From Tomocerus qinae (lineage: Eukaryota; Arthropoda; Collembola; Entomobryomorpha; Tomoceridae), in the NCBI GenBank assembly GCA_020055645.1, contig CM034548.1, positions 1,984,001-2,048,000 on the forward strand: a DNA stretch of 64,000 nucleotides, given 5' to 3'. Below are positions 39,240-54,200 of the stretch, piece by piece; positions within the stretch are counted from its first letter, which is position 1; every line of letters starts with the position of its first letter. The notes under the pieces were generated by a model. That model was not told the origin of the DNA and ran no database searches. It worked only from the letters and a program-made list of their open reading frames with translations. The position numbers and the translations under genes were made by a program.

Positions 39240-42200
39240 GTCTTTATCTTACTACATTAATATTATTTTCATCACCTACTACTATCCATTAACATTGTCA
39301 TACTGCATTACTTTTATTCACATTTTATTTTTCATTTTGGCGACGATCTTTATTATATAATATCGTCTGCTTAACATTACATTGTGCCAGACTACATTTT
39401 TGAAAAAATTAGAAATTTTGGCGCCCTAAGACAATTAACAATTTTTTAAAAACATTTTGGCCAATTTTCATTAAAATTTTTTTGTGGCTTGTCACATTGT
39501 TGCGGTCATGATAAAATGATTTGTTACATTGTAGTGGCCATGGTAATATGGTATGTCACATTGTAATGTTAAGTAGACGATATTGCTCGTTCCTAAGTAA
39601 TTTGGGTCTTCCCTTTTAATAATTATTTGTGTACAATTTTCTGACTTATCTAAATATTTGAAATGAGTATCTGCACTACCCAATAAAATAAACAGATCTG
39701 AGTACAAAATAGAAGCCATGTAGTAAGGAATTTAAAAATGGCCAGGTTTGGGAATTAAAAATATTTATGTGATGGCATATGATTTTTTTAAAAGAAAATT
39801 AGTTCGCTAGTCAATTATTTATTATTCCTATTACGTGAAAATTGTTATAATATGTGAAGAAATGTTATTGTAGAAATAGGTCGCTAGTGTAGATAGTGTG
39901 AGAGTGTGAGTGAAGGAATTATAAGAAAGACAAAGTTTTTTGTTGTTGAGTGAGATTGTGAGAGAGAGAGTCTTTGTAAAACAAAATGTGGTAATACGTG
40001 GAGATGTCAATAAGTGAAATGAAACGGGCTTAACCCAACTTTGTTTTGTCTAGCCATGTCATTATGTTGTTAGAGCCATCAGCTATCTCATGGCATCCGC
40101 CGTCAATTATTATATACTGATGTGTGTGTATCCAGGGCGTCGTTGTGATGATCCTTCTTGTCACCATTGGAATCAATGTGGTCTTTATCATGGAAACTGG
40201 ACGACGACTCAAGTTCCAGCAACAGCAACTTGAGCAACAATATTCCCAATTTCTTCCTACAGCTGTTGCTGCTGTTTCTGGTGAGTTTCATCTCAACTTT
40301 CCTTCCTCCAGACTTACACCGCCGTTCGTTGCACTATTTATATTACTATACTTATGCTCTTCCACACGTACATCAAATAACACATTACTAACCCCTAAAC
40401 ATAATACTCATATAGAGAGACATTCGCGTAGACACAAGTATAAGTCCCATAGTCGAGCATATATATATATCAGTATAAGTTGCAGGGAAGCACTATTTTG
40501 CTGGACACAGATACCCGGCAGTTTTTTCTCTGCCGTCTCACTTGGGTTCCTCCAACAAGACTGACAAGAAGTACCTAAAGTCTAGTCTTGTTTTCACTTG
40601 GCTTGTTTTGGCTGGAATGGAGAAATAGCTATTCTCCTGAAATAGCTTTACAAAACATTGTCTTTAGCAAAGCACCAACTTTGTTATTACGTATTATAAG
40701 TTTGTCTATCATAACACATACGAGAACATTGAGCGATATACCTCTTTGAGTAAAAAAGAAATACTAACAACGAGAAAAAACCCACGTAATATTCTACTAA
40801 GGGGCATGTTTGGTTTAGACGGAATGTATATCTATGCTCTATACTACTACATCAATAAATAATACTTGTTTGCAGTAAGTTAAGTAAAGGCGATGGTAAA
40901 TTCTCTTAGACAAGTGCATATAAATGCGCATTGCATCCGGTAATCGGCCAACTCCTGATAGGAGAAAGCAGGAAAAGATTTTTGCATCTAAAATGGAAAC
41001 ATGAATAAAGTGTAGTTGTGAAGAGCACCTCATTGTCGGCACAATCATAGCTTTTGAAATTCTTTCATTAGCAATACAATGAGAGGTCCTACTCGACAAT
41101 ATACATCACATTTCCCATCCATAGCCTCCAAAAACAAAATGTTCCTCCTGACAACCATAAATAGTCATTTTTGAAATGACTATGAGTTTCATGGAACTTA
41201 CCAAAATTTGCATATGTTTAGGTCCTTACTAGTCTAATATACGCAGATAAAATATTTTAACGAATAATTAATGATTTTTGTGACAGGTTCTGAAGAATGG
41301 TGGAAAGGTCGCTGGAAAGCGGAACGGCGAGAATTTCTTCAAGGAGAATCCCCTAATATACATAACAACCAGAGATTTTTAACCATCGAGGTGAAATCAA
41401 GTCAATCCAGAGTTGCAGTTACGGTTGACGGTGCCACGGTGAGTTGCAATTATCTTCCTAAGTTGCTATTCAAAAGATTTTCCATCAATTCAATTCACGA
41501 ATGGCAGGAGGAGGGAGGACGAGTTGATATTCAAAGGAGGCCAATAACAATACTTTCTGGTACAGTAAGGCAACCCTGGATTCGAATTTCGAATGTCTTC
41601 ATTCTTGCACTTTCTGCTAATGATTCATTAGGAGAAAGTGAAAGAATACTTTGTGATCTACTTTAGTCACATCACATGCAGTGACAAAAGTAGATCACAA
41701 AGTGGAAAGGACAGTACTTTCTGGAGTCTGGCTTCAGAACCCGCCCACCCACTCCAGGTCATCATATCTCTCGTAAACTGAGCTGGACAGAGCTACATTT
41801 CGTCAGACAGAGACACATTGAATGAATAAATAAATCATTTGTCTGACTCACTAGCAGTAAAATGAATTACTTGACTAGAGGAGATGGAGGATGATGAGCA
41901 CACTGAGTAGGTACTTTCATCCACGGCAGACACAAAGCCGGAGTCAAAATATTGAGAGTAATAATTGCGTGAATATTGCTGTAGAATAATTCGACAAGTG
42001 TTCCAGCCTTTAGGATCATTTTTCCAATCGATTATTGAATCGTTAGAATCATTACCGAGTAGACGGAGAGTCAAGAGCCATTGCAATTTTAAAACTTGTT
42101 ACATTTTAGTGCAGACACTGCCAATCTCTCTGAATAGAAATGGGAATATCTCGGTGACTTTGAGGAGTAGACACACAACACTCACGTATCTTCAATGCAT

Positions 42201-45200
42201 CTGGGATTTTCTTTGCAAAGGCAATTCAGTTCCTGGGTTATTCTTAACAGAATTGTTCACCTTGAATTGGTCAACTGATTGCTTTTTCTAATTGAGTTAC
42301 TACAACAAAGCTGTTGTTAGCAAGGACATATCCCTTCAGTGAATGCGACCAGCACAAGACAGACTTGAATATTACACGCTCCTTTGGACACAAGTGGCAA
42401 TTTCTTACAAATAAGACCTTTGAAGTTAATCTTTCCGTACAAAGTAAGAGATTAGAACAAATCTTATATTATTTGACTTTGTCAGGGTGATCGAAAACAT
42501 CTTCATTAACGGTTCGAAGCAGCATCAATTGAATATTTCATACCACGGCTAGACATTAGCTGTAATATTTACGTATATGTCGTAGACTGGGAGGGATGTT
42601 AGCCTGGGAAAGATATAATGTCTCTCTCAGACTAGGCTGAGAGGGCATTATATCCGTCCCAGGTTCACATCCCTCTCAGTCGACCACATATTATTATACC
42701 TAAAAAATCCCAGTCCTGTGAAATTGTCCGACATTTAAGTCGTTAGGGATGACTTAATTATTGTCTTCCAAGTTGCAATAAATGACAGGGAGTATTATGT
42801 CAGGTAAAACACCACCCAAAAGATAGTACAGTAATACTGTCAACTAATAATTAACGGTTATTTCATTAAGTATTATAATTGGTAAACACTACAGTTATAG
42901 TATAATTATTATTATGAATGATATATGGTAGCAAAATATTTCTCTAATTCCTTGAACAATTTCCTTAACACTTTTTAACATTTATCTTAATAAAATTCAT
43001 AATTTAATCCTGCACAGTAAAAATAATTCAACTCTTCAAAAATATCTTACGTTAGAAATAATTAGTATCCGAAATAATTTTTCTATGTATATACTACAAG
43101 TGAACCCAGCTAAGGGGCGAACCTGGCACTCAAAAGAAATTAAGCAGGCTACCCATCACAGTAATAAAAACAATTCCGGGTCAAATGGAAAAGTTCCTAA
43201 ACCAAAATAATAACTGTAGATCGTAGTGTCCAATACAGGGAATAATAAAAGACTCTATTTTTAATAAACAGCCCAGGATGTTTCCTTTTAAAATCAGAAA
43301 AATTTGATTCCGCAATTGTATTGGTGCCTGTTAGTTGACTAGGCAAGCGATGTCGGATAAGGATTCATTTAGGAGTCCAACTAAGTGACATGAAACTGAA
43401 TTACATTGAGTCGAGGCGACGAATTGAATTGATAAATTGCATTAGGTGCATCAGAAACACTGACCGCATGAGAGACACTTTGTCCCAAAATGGATAGAGA
43501 AGCAAATATGTCACTGCGAATCCGTCTAACTCTTACTGCACTAATTATTGTTAGGTACACATGTGAGAAACATGAATTACAATTAGAGATGTGCACTGCA
43601 TGCTATAGAGCTACTATCTCCGACTTCTTAATGCTAAACCTTACTACTACATACAATGTGAATGTGAATTGACTTAGTACTACATACATGCATGACTATT
43701 AGTCTTGCTGGCTTGCTGGTCTGGATCTGGACTGGAGAAAACGTGTAGACTGTAGACGTTCGAATAAGATACTAATACGCAATGCACCGTGTCTAACATA
43801 CCCCAGGTGTTTGTTTCTATACAAGCATACTTACATGCAATTATTTTGTTTTTGCGACAAGGCTATCAAAATATATTTCCTTTAAATTACAAGCATTAAA
43901 ACCATTTACAGTATGATTTCAATGTACTCTATAGTCAGTGATTAATGAATGTAAAGACATTCATTCATTATCCTGACTTATTCAAAAATCAATTCATTAT
44001 CATGTAGACATCAGATAAATGCATGCAATTTATCGGTCCTTGGTCAATCCTTTATCGGTCCTTGGTCAATCCTTTATTGGTCCTTGGTCTATCCTTTATC
44101 GGTCCTTGGTCGTTCCTTTATCGCCGACTCAATCAACAGCTAACTGTGTTGGAAATGCTGATTAACTTTGTTTCGGCAGATTGTATCCTTTGAGACGTCA
44201 ATGTAAAGCAAGTATTCAGTATTCTGGTGCCCATTATTTAGAACTTGCAATTATTTATCCATGCATTTTTCGGATCAATCAATTTGTAGCAGTGTGCAGT
44301 TTACCTATGTTTTGATTGTTTTGTTTCAAAATTGTGTTAAATATTTAAGTTAGAGATGCTGCAAATTTTGTTGAATGTACTAAATCTTGTTTTGTAGGTC
44401 TTCAACCTTAGAATTGCAGTGAACTAAGTACATGATCTGAGTATTTTTCGAAGAACGTGGCTTCCAGCTTAATTTTTTGTATTAAAGTGAAATTAATGTA
44501 TTTAGCCAATGACAAATGTTCATGTTTACATTTAGGCACCCACCCATACTTTATTTATGTACATGACATTGTAATGTAAAGAGATTGCTTATAGTGTTCG
44601 CACATGTAGATGGTGTATAGTAATAGGTGGAATGTTTCCTTTGTGATGTGGTGTCGGAGATATAGAAGGATTGTGGCATCAATGCATTAGATATTTACGT
44701 ACATATGTAAAGTAAGTAATGTGTAGTCGTAGCATGTCGGGCGGGCATGACCTGGTCGATCTTGCAGAGCAGTGCCATTCATTTCTTGAGATTTAGGCGG
44801 AGTCTCCCACTGTCAACTTGTCCATTTAGAATATCTCATATTTCAAATGGCTAATGTTCTCTGTAGCTAACTACACAATATATTATATCTGTACTTAAAC
44901 CTTATCTAGCAATAGCATCATCAGTAATGGAAACACTAGAAAATGTATTTATCATATTACTCCAGTCGAGTCTCTCTCCAACAGTAAGGTATTAAATGTT
45001 GTTGTTGGTTGGTTGGTCGGGAACCTGGCAAGCCCAATTCGAGTAAATGTGTTGTGTCTGTGCAGAATCCTTATGCCTGACGTTTATTGATCTCATCAGA
45101 ATTCCAGTATGACATTTCCATATGTCAAATCGGAAGGTTTAACGCAAAGACTGAACTATTTTCAGATTCTGGACGATGGGGACTCGGGGAAAAATCGGGG

Positions 45201-48200
45201 CATTCATGTTCTAGTCTTGAATCAAGCCACAGGCAGCGTAATGGCCCAGAGAGTCTTTGACACATACTCGCCCCATGAGGACGAGGCCATGGTCCTCTTC
45301 CTCAACATGATTGCCGACGGCAGAATCCTCATTTTCGCCATCAAGGTGAGTGTCACGTACTATATTTATTATTAATAATGCGTCCATCCAAGATCCCCTC
45401 CCAGTGTGTCACCCACTCTCTTTATTCATGGAATCCTCTCCTCGCAACTCCTTTCTGCAAAATTGTCACATAAAACGGTGAATTAGCAACTGCTTCAGTA
45501 GTGTCTGTCTTGTTTTCATCTGTTCAGCCTCGAAACTTTCAAATATAATAGAATGCTTTTTAAAGATACGAATACCCACCTACCTACATTCTATGCAAAT
45601 GGCATAGCAATCTTTTATAAATTAGCCAGATAGATTCATATAGAAAATGGTGGAGTTTATGTTTCTGACTGCACAAATCCTAATATACTTATAATTTTGA
45701 CAATAGTAAAACTGCCAACCGAGATAAAACAGACTGCAATTAGTCTTAAAGCAATTCCTTTCTTTTTCTTTGACATTATTACCACTATTAAGCTATACCT
45801 AGTAATAGCCAGTACAAAGTTAGTAAATAGGACGAAGAGAGAAATGAGTCTCGTTGTTACAGCGAAGCTGGAGTTAAGGCAAATAACAAATTAAATTTTA
45901 TGTCGATTTTTAATTGTAAGGAATGGGAATGTTTAGAACTATTTAGAAGTGGAGATTTATTGCATGCATCTGTCTCTTGAGATGTAGCCGTAAGCAATGA
46001 GCAGATATGCTATTATAAAAGGGTTACCTATTCTTGGTAGTATAGGATGTGAGGGAGGTTTGAGAAGAAAGTGCATTTAGCCAAGAAGTGGATTATTCTT
46101 GATGGTCTCTTCGATGGTTAGGTTAGTAGTCAATTATGTATAAGAAGGGTGATGGCTGGGTGGGTGGAATGATGAAATTAAGATTCGCTTGGTTTTGTCT
46201 TATCTTAATGGATTATGTAGTAACTCTTTTCTTTACTCTCGTCCTTGCTACAAGTGTAAGAGAGTTGAACAGTTACGCAATGACAAGAGAATAGAGATCT
46301 GTCACTTTAAATGCTTACATTGTCATTTAAATCTACAGTTCTCTTTTCTCATTGTAATAACAATAAATATTATTTATTGTCCAACTACCTGTATTTATCC
46401 TACGTAGAATGTGTACCTACCTTACAAGTGTATAATATATAAAGAACGAGTGCAAACTGTGATGTTGATAGGACGAAGGGACATTTCAAATGAAGAACAA
46501 TGCTCGGGAAGTGCTTGGTCGGATGGGCTCAGAAAGAGCCAAGAACCTCGGCTGGCGTGACATGTGGGCCATGGTCACCAAGAAAGGAGATTCGTCAACG
46601 TTCAAACTGCCGTGGAAGGCTCTTGCCGAGGAGTACAGCAAAAGCACAGAATTCCACAGTTGGGGAGCTCCGGTCTCTCTGAAAATTCAAGTCCCGCTCG
46701 TCTCTTTGAAGGGTAAGGCTAATGAACTTTGCCAAACTTACGCAAACACAAGGTCTAAACGATAAATGATCAGTTCTTCGTATATTAAGTACATGATAGG
46801 CATACCATGCAGAAGATGCTTAATTACTCCAATTCCGCTTTGTCAGTTCAATACTACATCGGGACATCTATTACTTACTACAACGTACGACGTGTATGTA
46901 ATACAGCCTTTATTCGCTGTTAGAACTGCCAGGGCAGCGCACTGTCTGCATACCTTGTTTGTACTGACAATTTGGTCTGTGCGTTGTCTTTACGCATAAC
47001 AGAACTGCTGCCACAAAAGAACATGCATAACCAAACTCATTAAAATCACTGCGTATGAGATTTACAGAACTGCAAATGTATGTAGCCACAGTGCATGGAG
47101 TCGTTCATTTGTGAAAGAAAAAATTTCCTTTTAATTTCATCATCAAGCCATTTAATTCTCGAGGGAGACGTTTCTTGTTCGTACAAAAGGCAGAGGATTA
47201 AAAATTGTGCTTACTAAATCTGAGATATGAACTAATGCATGATGTGGGTCGGACATTTTAATGCGGACGATTATGTTATTGAACAAAGACAAGAAACTAA
47301 AACATTGCAGTTTGCTTGGTTCGAAAGAAACCATTTGTTTAAGTCGACTGTTATTACAGTAATATTATTTTTCATGCGGATGGGAGCCTGCATACTCTAT
47401 ACACTGCTGTACATACATAATATTATGTGTTTGCAAATAACTCTATTCTGTCTCCTTCCTAGCCTTGTATATAAATGCAGCAGCGTAAAATAATCATTTT
47501 TCTTAAGGGTTCCCTGAGGCATAGCTAGACAAAATGATTTAAAAGTATTTGCAAAGAGGGAGAATATGGCAAGTGCATATAGCCATCTCCAAAGGAGGGA
47601 ATTATTGATTGGATGTTTGTGGAGGAAGATACATTCCATGTAGAGAGAGGGCATACCTAAAATCATATTCATAGGCCTTGTCGGTGGTTAGGTCCGTAAT
47701 AAATAGTTGGCATGCATAGGTATTTCGGTATTTAAGCAGAAATTGTGGATGGCCTAATCCTGATGATGATGGCTAAATGTTGAATGACTGAATTTCAGAG
47801 AGTCAGTGCACCTGGGACTCATCGGAGGAAAACGAGCGTCGCAAATCCTTTTGCAACCACATCGAAGGCTACGGCAGCGTTTGCAGTTGTAAAGATCCAT
47901 CTCCACTTGTATTCCAAAAGACACCGTCCGCTGTAAGTTCATCCTTATAAATGTGATAAGCTTTGATTTTAATATCCAAATTAACTTCCCCATTCATCTC
48001 GTGTCCCGCGCAACGTACGTTGCTCCTAACTCAGAAATATACCATTTACTGTAATGAATGTTTGCATAATTCTTTGTTCCAAATCAAATCAGAATCCTTG
48101 AACAAAGGCTGCATTCACTTCCCACGGAAAATATTCCTGCTTATTTATTTCCAGAGTGGGAGAAGTAAATAAGCGGAGAATGTAAAACGAGCGTGCTTTT

Positions 48201-51200
48201 AGTCTGATACTTGCACATACAAGATATCTGCATATTTCCTCCTGTCCTGTCTCATCCTATGCAAACTTTATTTAACTATAAGTATCTACTCTTTCTTGCG
48301 GAGGCATCTTTCTACAACTAGAGAATTTCTAATAGGACGCTAGGGATGCATTTTATTCGCAACATAAAATTCCAAAAACAATGTAAACATTGTTTCAGTA
48401 ATGCAATAATGCTCGTCCTACTTAGGTTGATACAAAAGTAATGTCTTCGTGTACATCTTCACATTTTCTTATGTAATAATGCGCAGAAGAATCTGTATTG
48501 CACGTAAATTAGACATTCATTGGCAATGACAATTGCCTAGGCAGTTTGAAGATAGCATTTTCAAATTGTAAAATATACTAAATAAATAAAGGCCGCTGTT
48601 ACATGACTCCTTACATGTTTTGATATTTGTGAAAATTGGAATTTTGGGTTCATAATTTCAAACCGGAGTAAAATGGTTCTTTTCAGCAAACTTTAGAATT
48701 CCTCTGCTTAAAAGAATCATCACTATTTTATAATCATACTGTATTTTGTAGAAACTTGAGGGTTAAGCATTGGTGAACTTCTTTCCCCTCAATTCCTAAT
48801 TCATACAAAATCTAATATACAGATACGATCCTAAATCAACTCAACCAACCAGAAGTAATGTCCTTTATTTCCTTCAATCTGGAATTTTTGGAGCTAAATT
48901 GTTATGCAAAGCCTCCTCGTGGCTTAAAAATCTGAAAAATATATAGAGTCGATGGCGATATGTTCAAAAGAACTATTACTACCACATTTTATCATACCTA
49001 TTTGGTTGCATCAAGCGTATATTTGTATTCATCAGGTTTTAAACCATGCACTTGAAGCCTTATATTATGTACATGTGTCGTAGTATAACTGTACCCTCTG
49101 TACAACTGCGCCATTGTACTAGTATAACTGTTCCTCGGCAGTTATACTAGGATAACCGACCCCCGAGGTTTCAGTACAACTGTTCCATTCTTAAATACAT
49201 TGCAAAGCATGTGTTAGTAAGACAATTATGCTGTTTTATAATGATTATGATTATAATTTATGCTCAAAATCTTATTAGCTTGATTTACTCAATGATAATT
49301 GCAAAACCCAAATAATTATGTCGGTAGAACTAGAAACGTATAAGAACAATTAATTGCACTTAACATTCTTACATGCACTGGCAACATGGCACTTTGTACC
49401 ACAGCGTCTTGCATTTGCTGATTGATTGACTACTGTAGGAAGTTACCGACCTTAGGACAGTGATGCACTAAAAGTACTTAATTGTATTAGTTGTCCATGC
49501 CGCTGTGTTTAATTTGACTGACCAACTTTCGATTCGTTTATTATGGTGTCGATAATGCCTTTTGCGCACTGTAGTTGTAGATTTCCATTTTGGCGACGAT
49601 GAACGCGAATGAACGATGAATGCGACAACACTTAAATTTTCTGAGATGATAGCACCGTTCAAAACGGGACAAGCGCTTTCCTGTAATACCTTCAGTATTT
49701 TGTATAATCGTAACTTTTTATTTCTTGGTCTTTTTGTCATCACGGTTGCACTAATACAATTAAGTACATCACTGCTCTAAGGTCGGTAACTTCCTACAGT
49801 AGTAGTCAATCAATCTGTAAGTGCAAGACGGATTGTCAAAGTAATAGATGTCCATGTAAAAAGAATGACACAAATGTGGTACAAAGTGCGATGTATGTTG
49901 GGAATACATGTAAGAATGCTAAGTGGAATTAATTGTTCATTTACGTTTCTAGTTCTACCGACATAATTATTTGGGTCTTGCAATTATCACTGTTTGGCTG
50001 AGTAAATCAAGCTAATTAGATTTTGAGTGTAAATCATAGTCATAATCATTATAAAGCAGCATAATTGTCTTATTAACACATGCTTTGCAATGTATTTAAG
50101 AATGGAACCGTTGTACTGAAACCTCGGGGGGTCGGTTATCTTAGTATAACTGCCGAGGGACAGTTATGCTAGTACAATGGCGCCGTTGTACAGCGGGTAC
50201 AGTTATACTACGACATATGCCCTTCAACTATGTACCTATGTAGGTACATATCAGAAGAAACTCGACTGAAAAACGAATGGACGAGAATGTCCGTGCTAAG
50301 CTAAAAGTATTCCTTCCCAATACCAGATATTAAACTGTCACTTTCTGATAATTTTAGTCTTTCATTCATTTGCAAATTAATTTGGTTTTCAATATCTTTA
50401 ATATTAATCATCAGTAAAGCAAAGTTAAGCTGGACGTATGAGCAAAGTGCATGGCCATATGGTATTGGTTAGCATGAGGGTTAGGAGCCCCTTTAGAAGT
50501 AACTCCTCTTAGAAGTCAAGTCCGCGTGGGAGTCTTTTTATGTAACCGAAGTGATTTAATGCTCTGCTATGCATGTATCTTATTTATATTACATAAGTTT
50601 ATAGAAATCTATGCTTGGTTTGAGATGCGGAGATAACTGTAAAAATCAATCTGATTTCGCCCGAAGCTTCCTTTCCCCAGATGGCTCAATAAAACAGTTA
50701 GGTCTGTCGTATATCCACTATTCCGTAAAATGCAATTGAGAGTTAAACAAACAAAGCTTATGCCTAAATCGACCTGAACTTTGCTTAAAATATGATTTCC
50801 AGATGACCAGATTTGAAAGCGTCTAAGAGTGTATGGTTATTGAAATACTCTCTCACGCAATAACTTGGGATACCAGTCTCATGCATGTTTGCAGTGAATT
50901 CCACTTTAAAAACTCAATGTTATTAGATTCCCTGAATATATTTTAGCCTGTTCTTATTCCCTTCTATATCCAAATGAAAGTTTAATATTATGGCATTCTG
51001 AGACCCAGTCCTGTCTGTAGATGTAGGTAGCTTATCTACGTGAAAAGTTTGTAGGCCTATTTGCTTAGATGTCATTGCTATTTATTTTACGGAGCACGCT
51101 TCATAAAATTATTAGGTATGCATAAATTGCATAGAGCAACCTCATATAATAATGTACACCTTAATAAAGGGTGCTGTGTTTCTAATTTACTAATAGGCAC

Positions 51201-54200
51201 CTATGAGCTACGTAAATAGTTGTTGCGGAACTAGTATAATGTATGAACTAGTATAGCATAAACTATGAACTACGAGTGAGAAGGCACTCCTTCCATACAT
51301 ATCCCGGCCATTGTAAATGTATTGAGTCCGACTTATTTTTCTTTGCAGCTCCTGAATTATTCGACTTTCGACGTGCCAGTAGCTGTTATTGCAAGCAATC
51401 GACCTCACTATTTATTCAGGTGAGTATCTCATGACTTTATAGAGATCTCTGATAACTTCTCCCCGACTTGCACGCATTCCGCATTTCCACAAGGTCTTTG
51501 ATTAGGTACTCAAGTTGTGCCGGATCCATAATGCTTTCAACTCTCCTTAATGTGCACCGTATCTCGTTTACTTGTGTGAGGAATCTCAGTTTACATGGAC
51601 GATATTAAATTGCTACAGGCATCGTATCATTTCATATCCCTAGCAGTACAGACTACTGAGAGAGAGAGAGTTGGTACCAGAATTCCATGCAGACAGTCTT
51701 GCAATGCTGGCTTTTTATTTTGACAACTATTCAACTCCAACTGACTATTATTCTCCGCAGAACCTTTTCCTCCTTCCTGTGTAATCATCTCCTTTGACTT
51801 CTATAAGTAGCATATGTCTTCAAGCTTTATATATGAATGCAGATAGGCACCTCTCAAGCTTCCATCACTCAAGTCCAAATTAAAAAGAATCTTCTTTGAT
51901 TTGATGGAAAATAAGACTGGGGAGATTAGTAAGGCATCTTTCTTCTATTTGGCTTCAAGCATCCCCTTTTTATTACAGTTAGCCAATCTGATGCACTGTC
52001 CCTGTTTAGTGGAGATATGCATAATAATATGAACAACAGTAAGCACGGCTAGGCTCGTGCAGTCAATTCATGTATGTCATGTATTTGGATTGGAGGAAAC
52101 TAGACAGACATTCCTACTCAACTTCTCTATAAAATGTTCTATATAAAAGTCAAATGGATATTTGACAAAACGTCTCCCTCAATTATTCCATACGAACTTA
52201 ATCTGAAATTATACTATTGAAATACCTGGCACTTGACTTATTTTTAGTTCCTTCCTACGTGACATAAAAATTCTAACGCTAAAATTGTGCAACTACAGTA
52301 CATTATGTAATAACACATTTTTCATATATTAGGCTCTCTGGTTTTAACCGCAATGTCGTCTTCCGCCTTTTTTCACAGTTGAAGGACTCACTTAGAAATT
52401 GCCAACCTCCCACTAGCTAAATAAGTTAATCCTGCAATTACGAAAGTTCCACAGAATTAAATGACATTGTGGTTACATTTTTGCTCATGCATATTTACTT
52501 TACTTATTGAAGCAATTTGAAGTATTTGTGCATACAACTTACTTTATATTCTGTCTTATGCATTTCATAATGTAGCATAGAGGCGTGGATGGTGAATTAT
52601 TGTGGTTTAAAAATAAAATCTAGTGCTACACTAAATTAACAAGAATTGAGAAAATTCCTATTAGTTTTCCCAAGACATGACAACTTTGGCTTACTTTAGC
52701 AGAAGATGTTGCAATACTGCAATATAATGCCCAGACTTTCTGTTCGTAGTTGGTGTAACTTATTACTTACAATGTCAGAATGTTAGTACCTATATACAAG
52801 TTCCTGTATAGAAAGTAGTGAGAAAGCGTCAGGGTTCATTTACGTATATAATATTTCATTCACTCGGTTACAATGCACTTGTCAGTTTAGATTTGGTGGC
52901 CAGTATGTAAGTGAGGGACGGGATTTCGAAAATCCTATGGACATGGAAAGTCATAGAAGTCATTCTTAAGGCCTGAAATGTGCAGGAGATTTCATTGCAT
53001 TCATTTATTGTTTGGAGGCAGGCAATGGGGTTATTTTGGTTTCTCTGTGTTCCAGTATAGTACATTGTAATTGTTGTTAGGATGCTCCGGTCTCTGTTGT
53101 CAGCCGAGGGGGCGAATCCATCTTTGGTGACTGTGTTCATTGACGGCTACTACGAAGAACCGATGGCAGTGGCCCGTTTATTTGGACTCCGAGGGATTCA
53201 GCACACTCCACTTGGATTGAGAAACGCTCGAATCTCTCAACACTACAAAGCGTCTCTGACGGCGACATTCAACTTATTCCCTACTGCCAAATATGCCATA
53301 ATCGTTGAAGAAGATCTGGATGTTTCCCCCGATTTCTTCAGGTAAAGAGCAGTTGAACGAATCTATTTATTTATACCTTGTCCACTCACCTGTCTCCGTA
53401 CTTCATATCCTCTGCCTCCTTGGTTCCCATTATAGTAAACGTGTGCTCTTTGTTCCCCTTGTTAAAAGGGACAATAAAAAGCAACAATCGACATAAAATA
53501 TCAAACGCTGCTGAGAATATAAAATTTTAAGTCGAAGAAATGTTCAAGGAGTGTTTTTCTTGGGTGATTTATTTTTCGAAATCTATTCTATCTGTGTCTA
53601 GTGTCTATGCAATTCTACGCAATTCGGACGCTGCAAGACAGTTGGGCGCAAGTAACGCCTGCAAAAGATTTTCTGTTATTGTTCTCTTAGCATGTAGAAA
53701 CCAAACTACATGAAAGGATATGATATTTAGAGGAGATATCTTGTGCATCAAGATGGACGCAGATGGTGAATATCTGTAGTAAGTATACGTATACAGAAAG
53801 GTTCTTTTGTAACTTGACATAAGGAGGCACAATACCAGCGTAACATTTTCTAAGGCTAGTTAATAGACACAGCTACTGGACATCGGGAAATAACGCTTTA
53901 AATTAAATTTTGTAAACAAGAGTATGTAATTTTGATAATAGGGTACTCATTCCCATTATTTTTAGGACATTAACCCCAAATATTGAACAGGGATCCAAAA
54001 ATGCTAAATCTGAAAAACTCATCTTCAGATAAAATTCAGACTGCACAACGTGACGATCTTCCATAAACTGTATGAAGACTATATTATTGATTGTAATAAA
54101 GCAACTTGGCAAGGAAAACTGCCTTTTCCTTATTTTGATGTCCAGTAGCTACGTGTACTAACCAGGCTTAACAATGGGCACGCTATCGGTATTATGTCAA

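Noticed and set aside
49468-49743. Minus-strand 91-codon frame in the loop of the long inverted-repeat element as a transposase
   Set aside because: No catalytic or DNA-binding motif that I can recognise; open frame may be chance.
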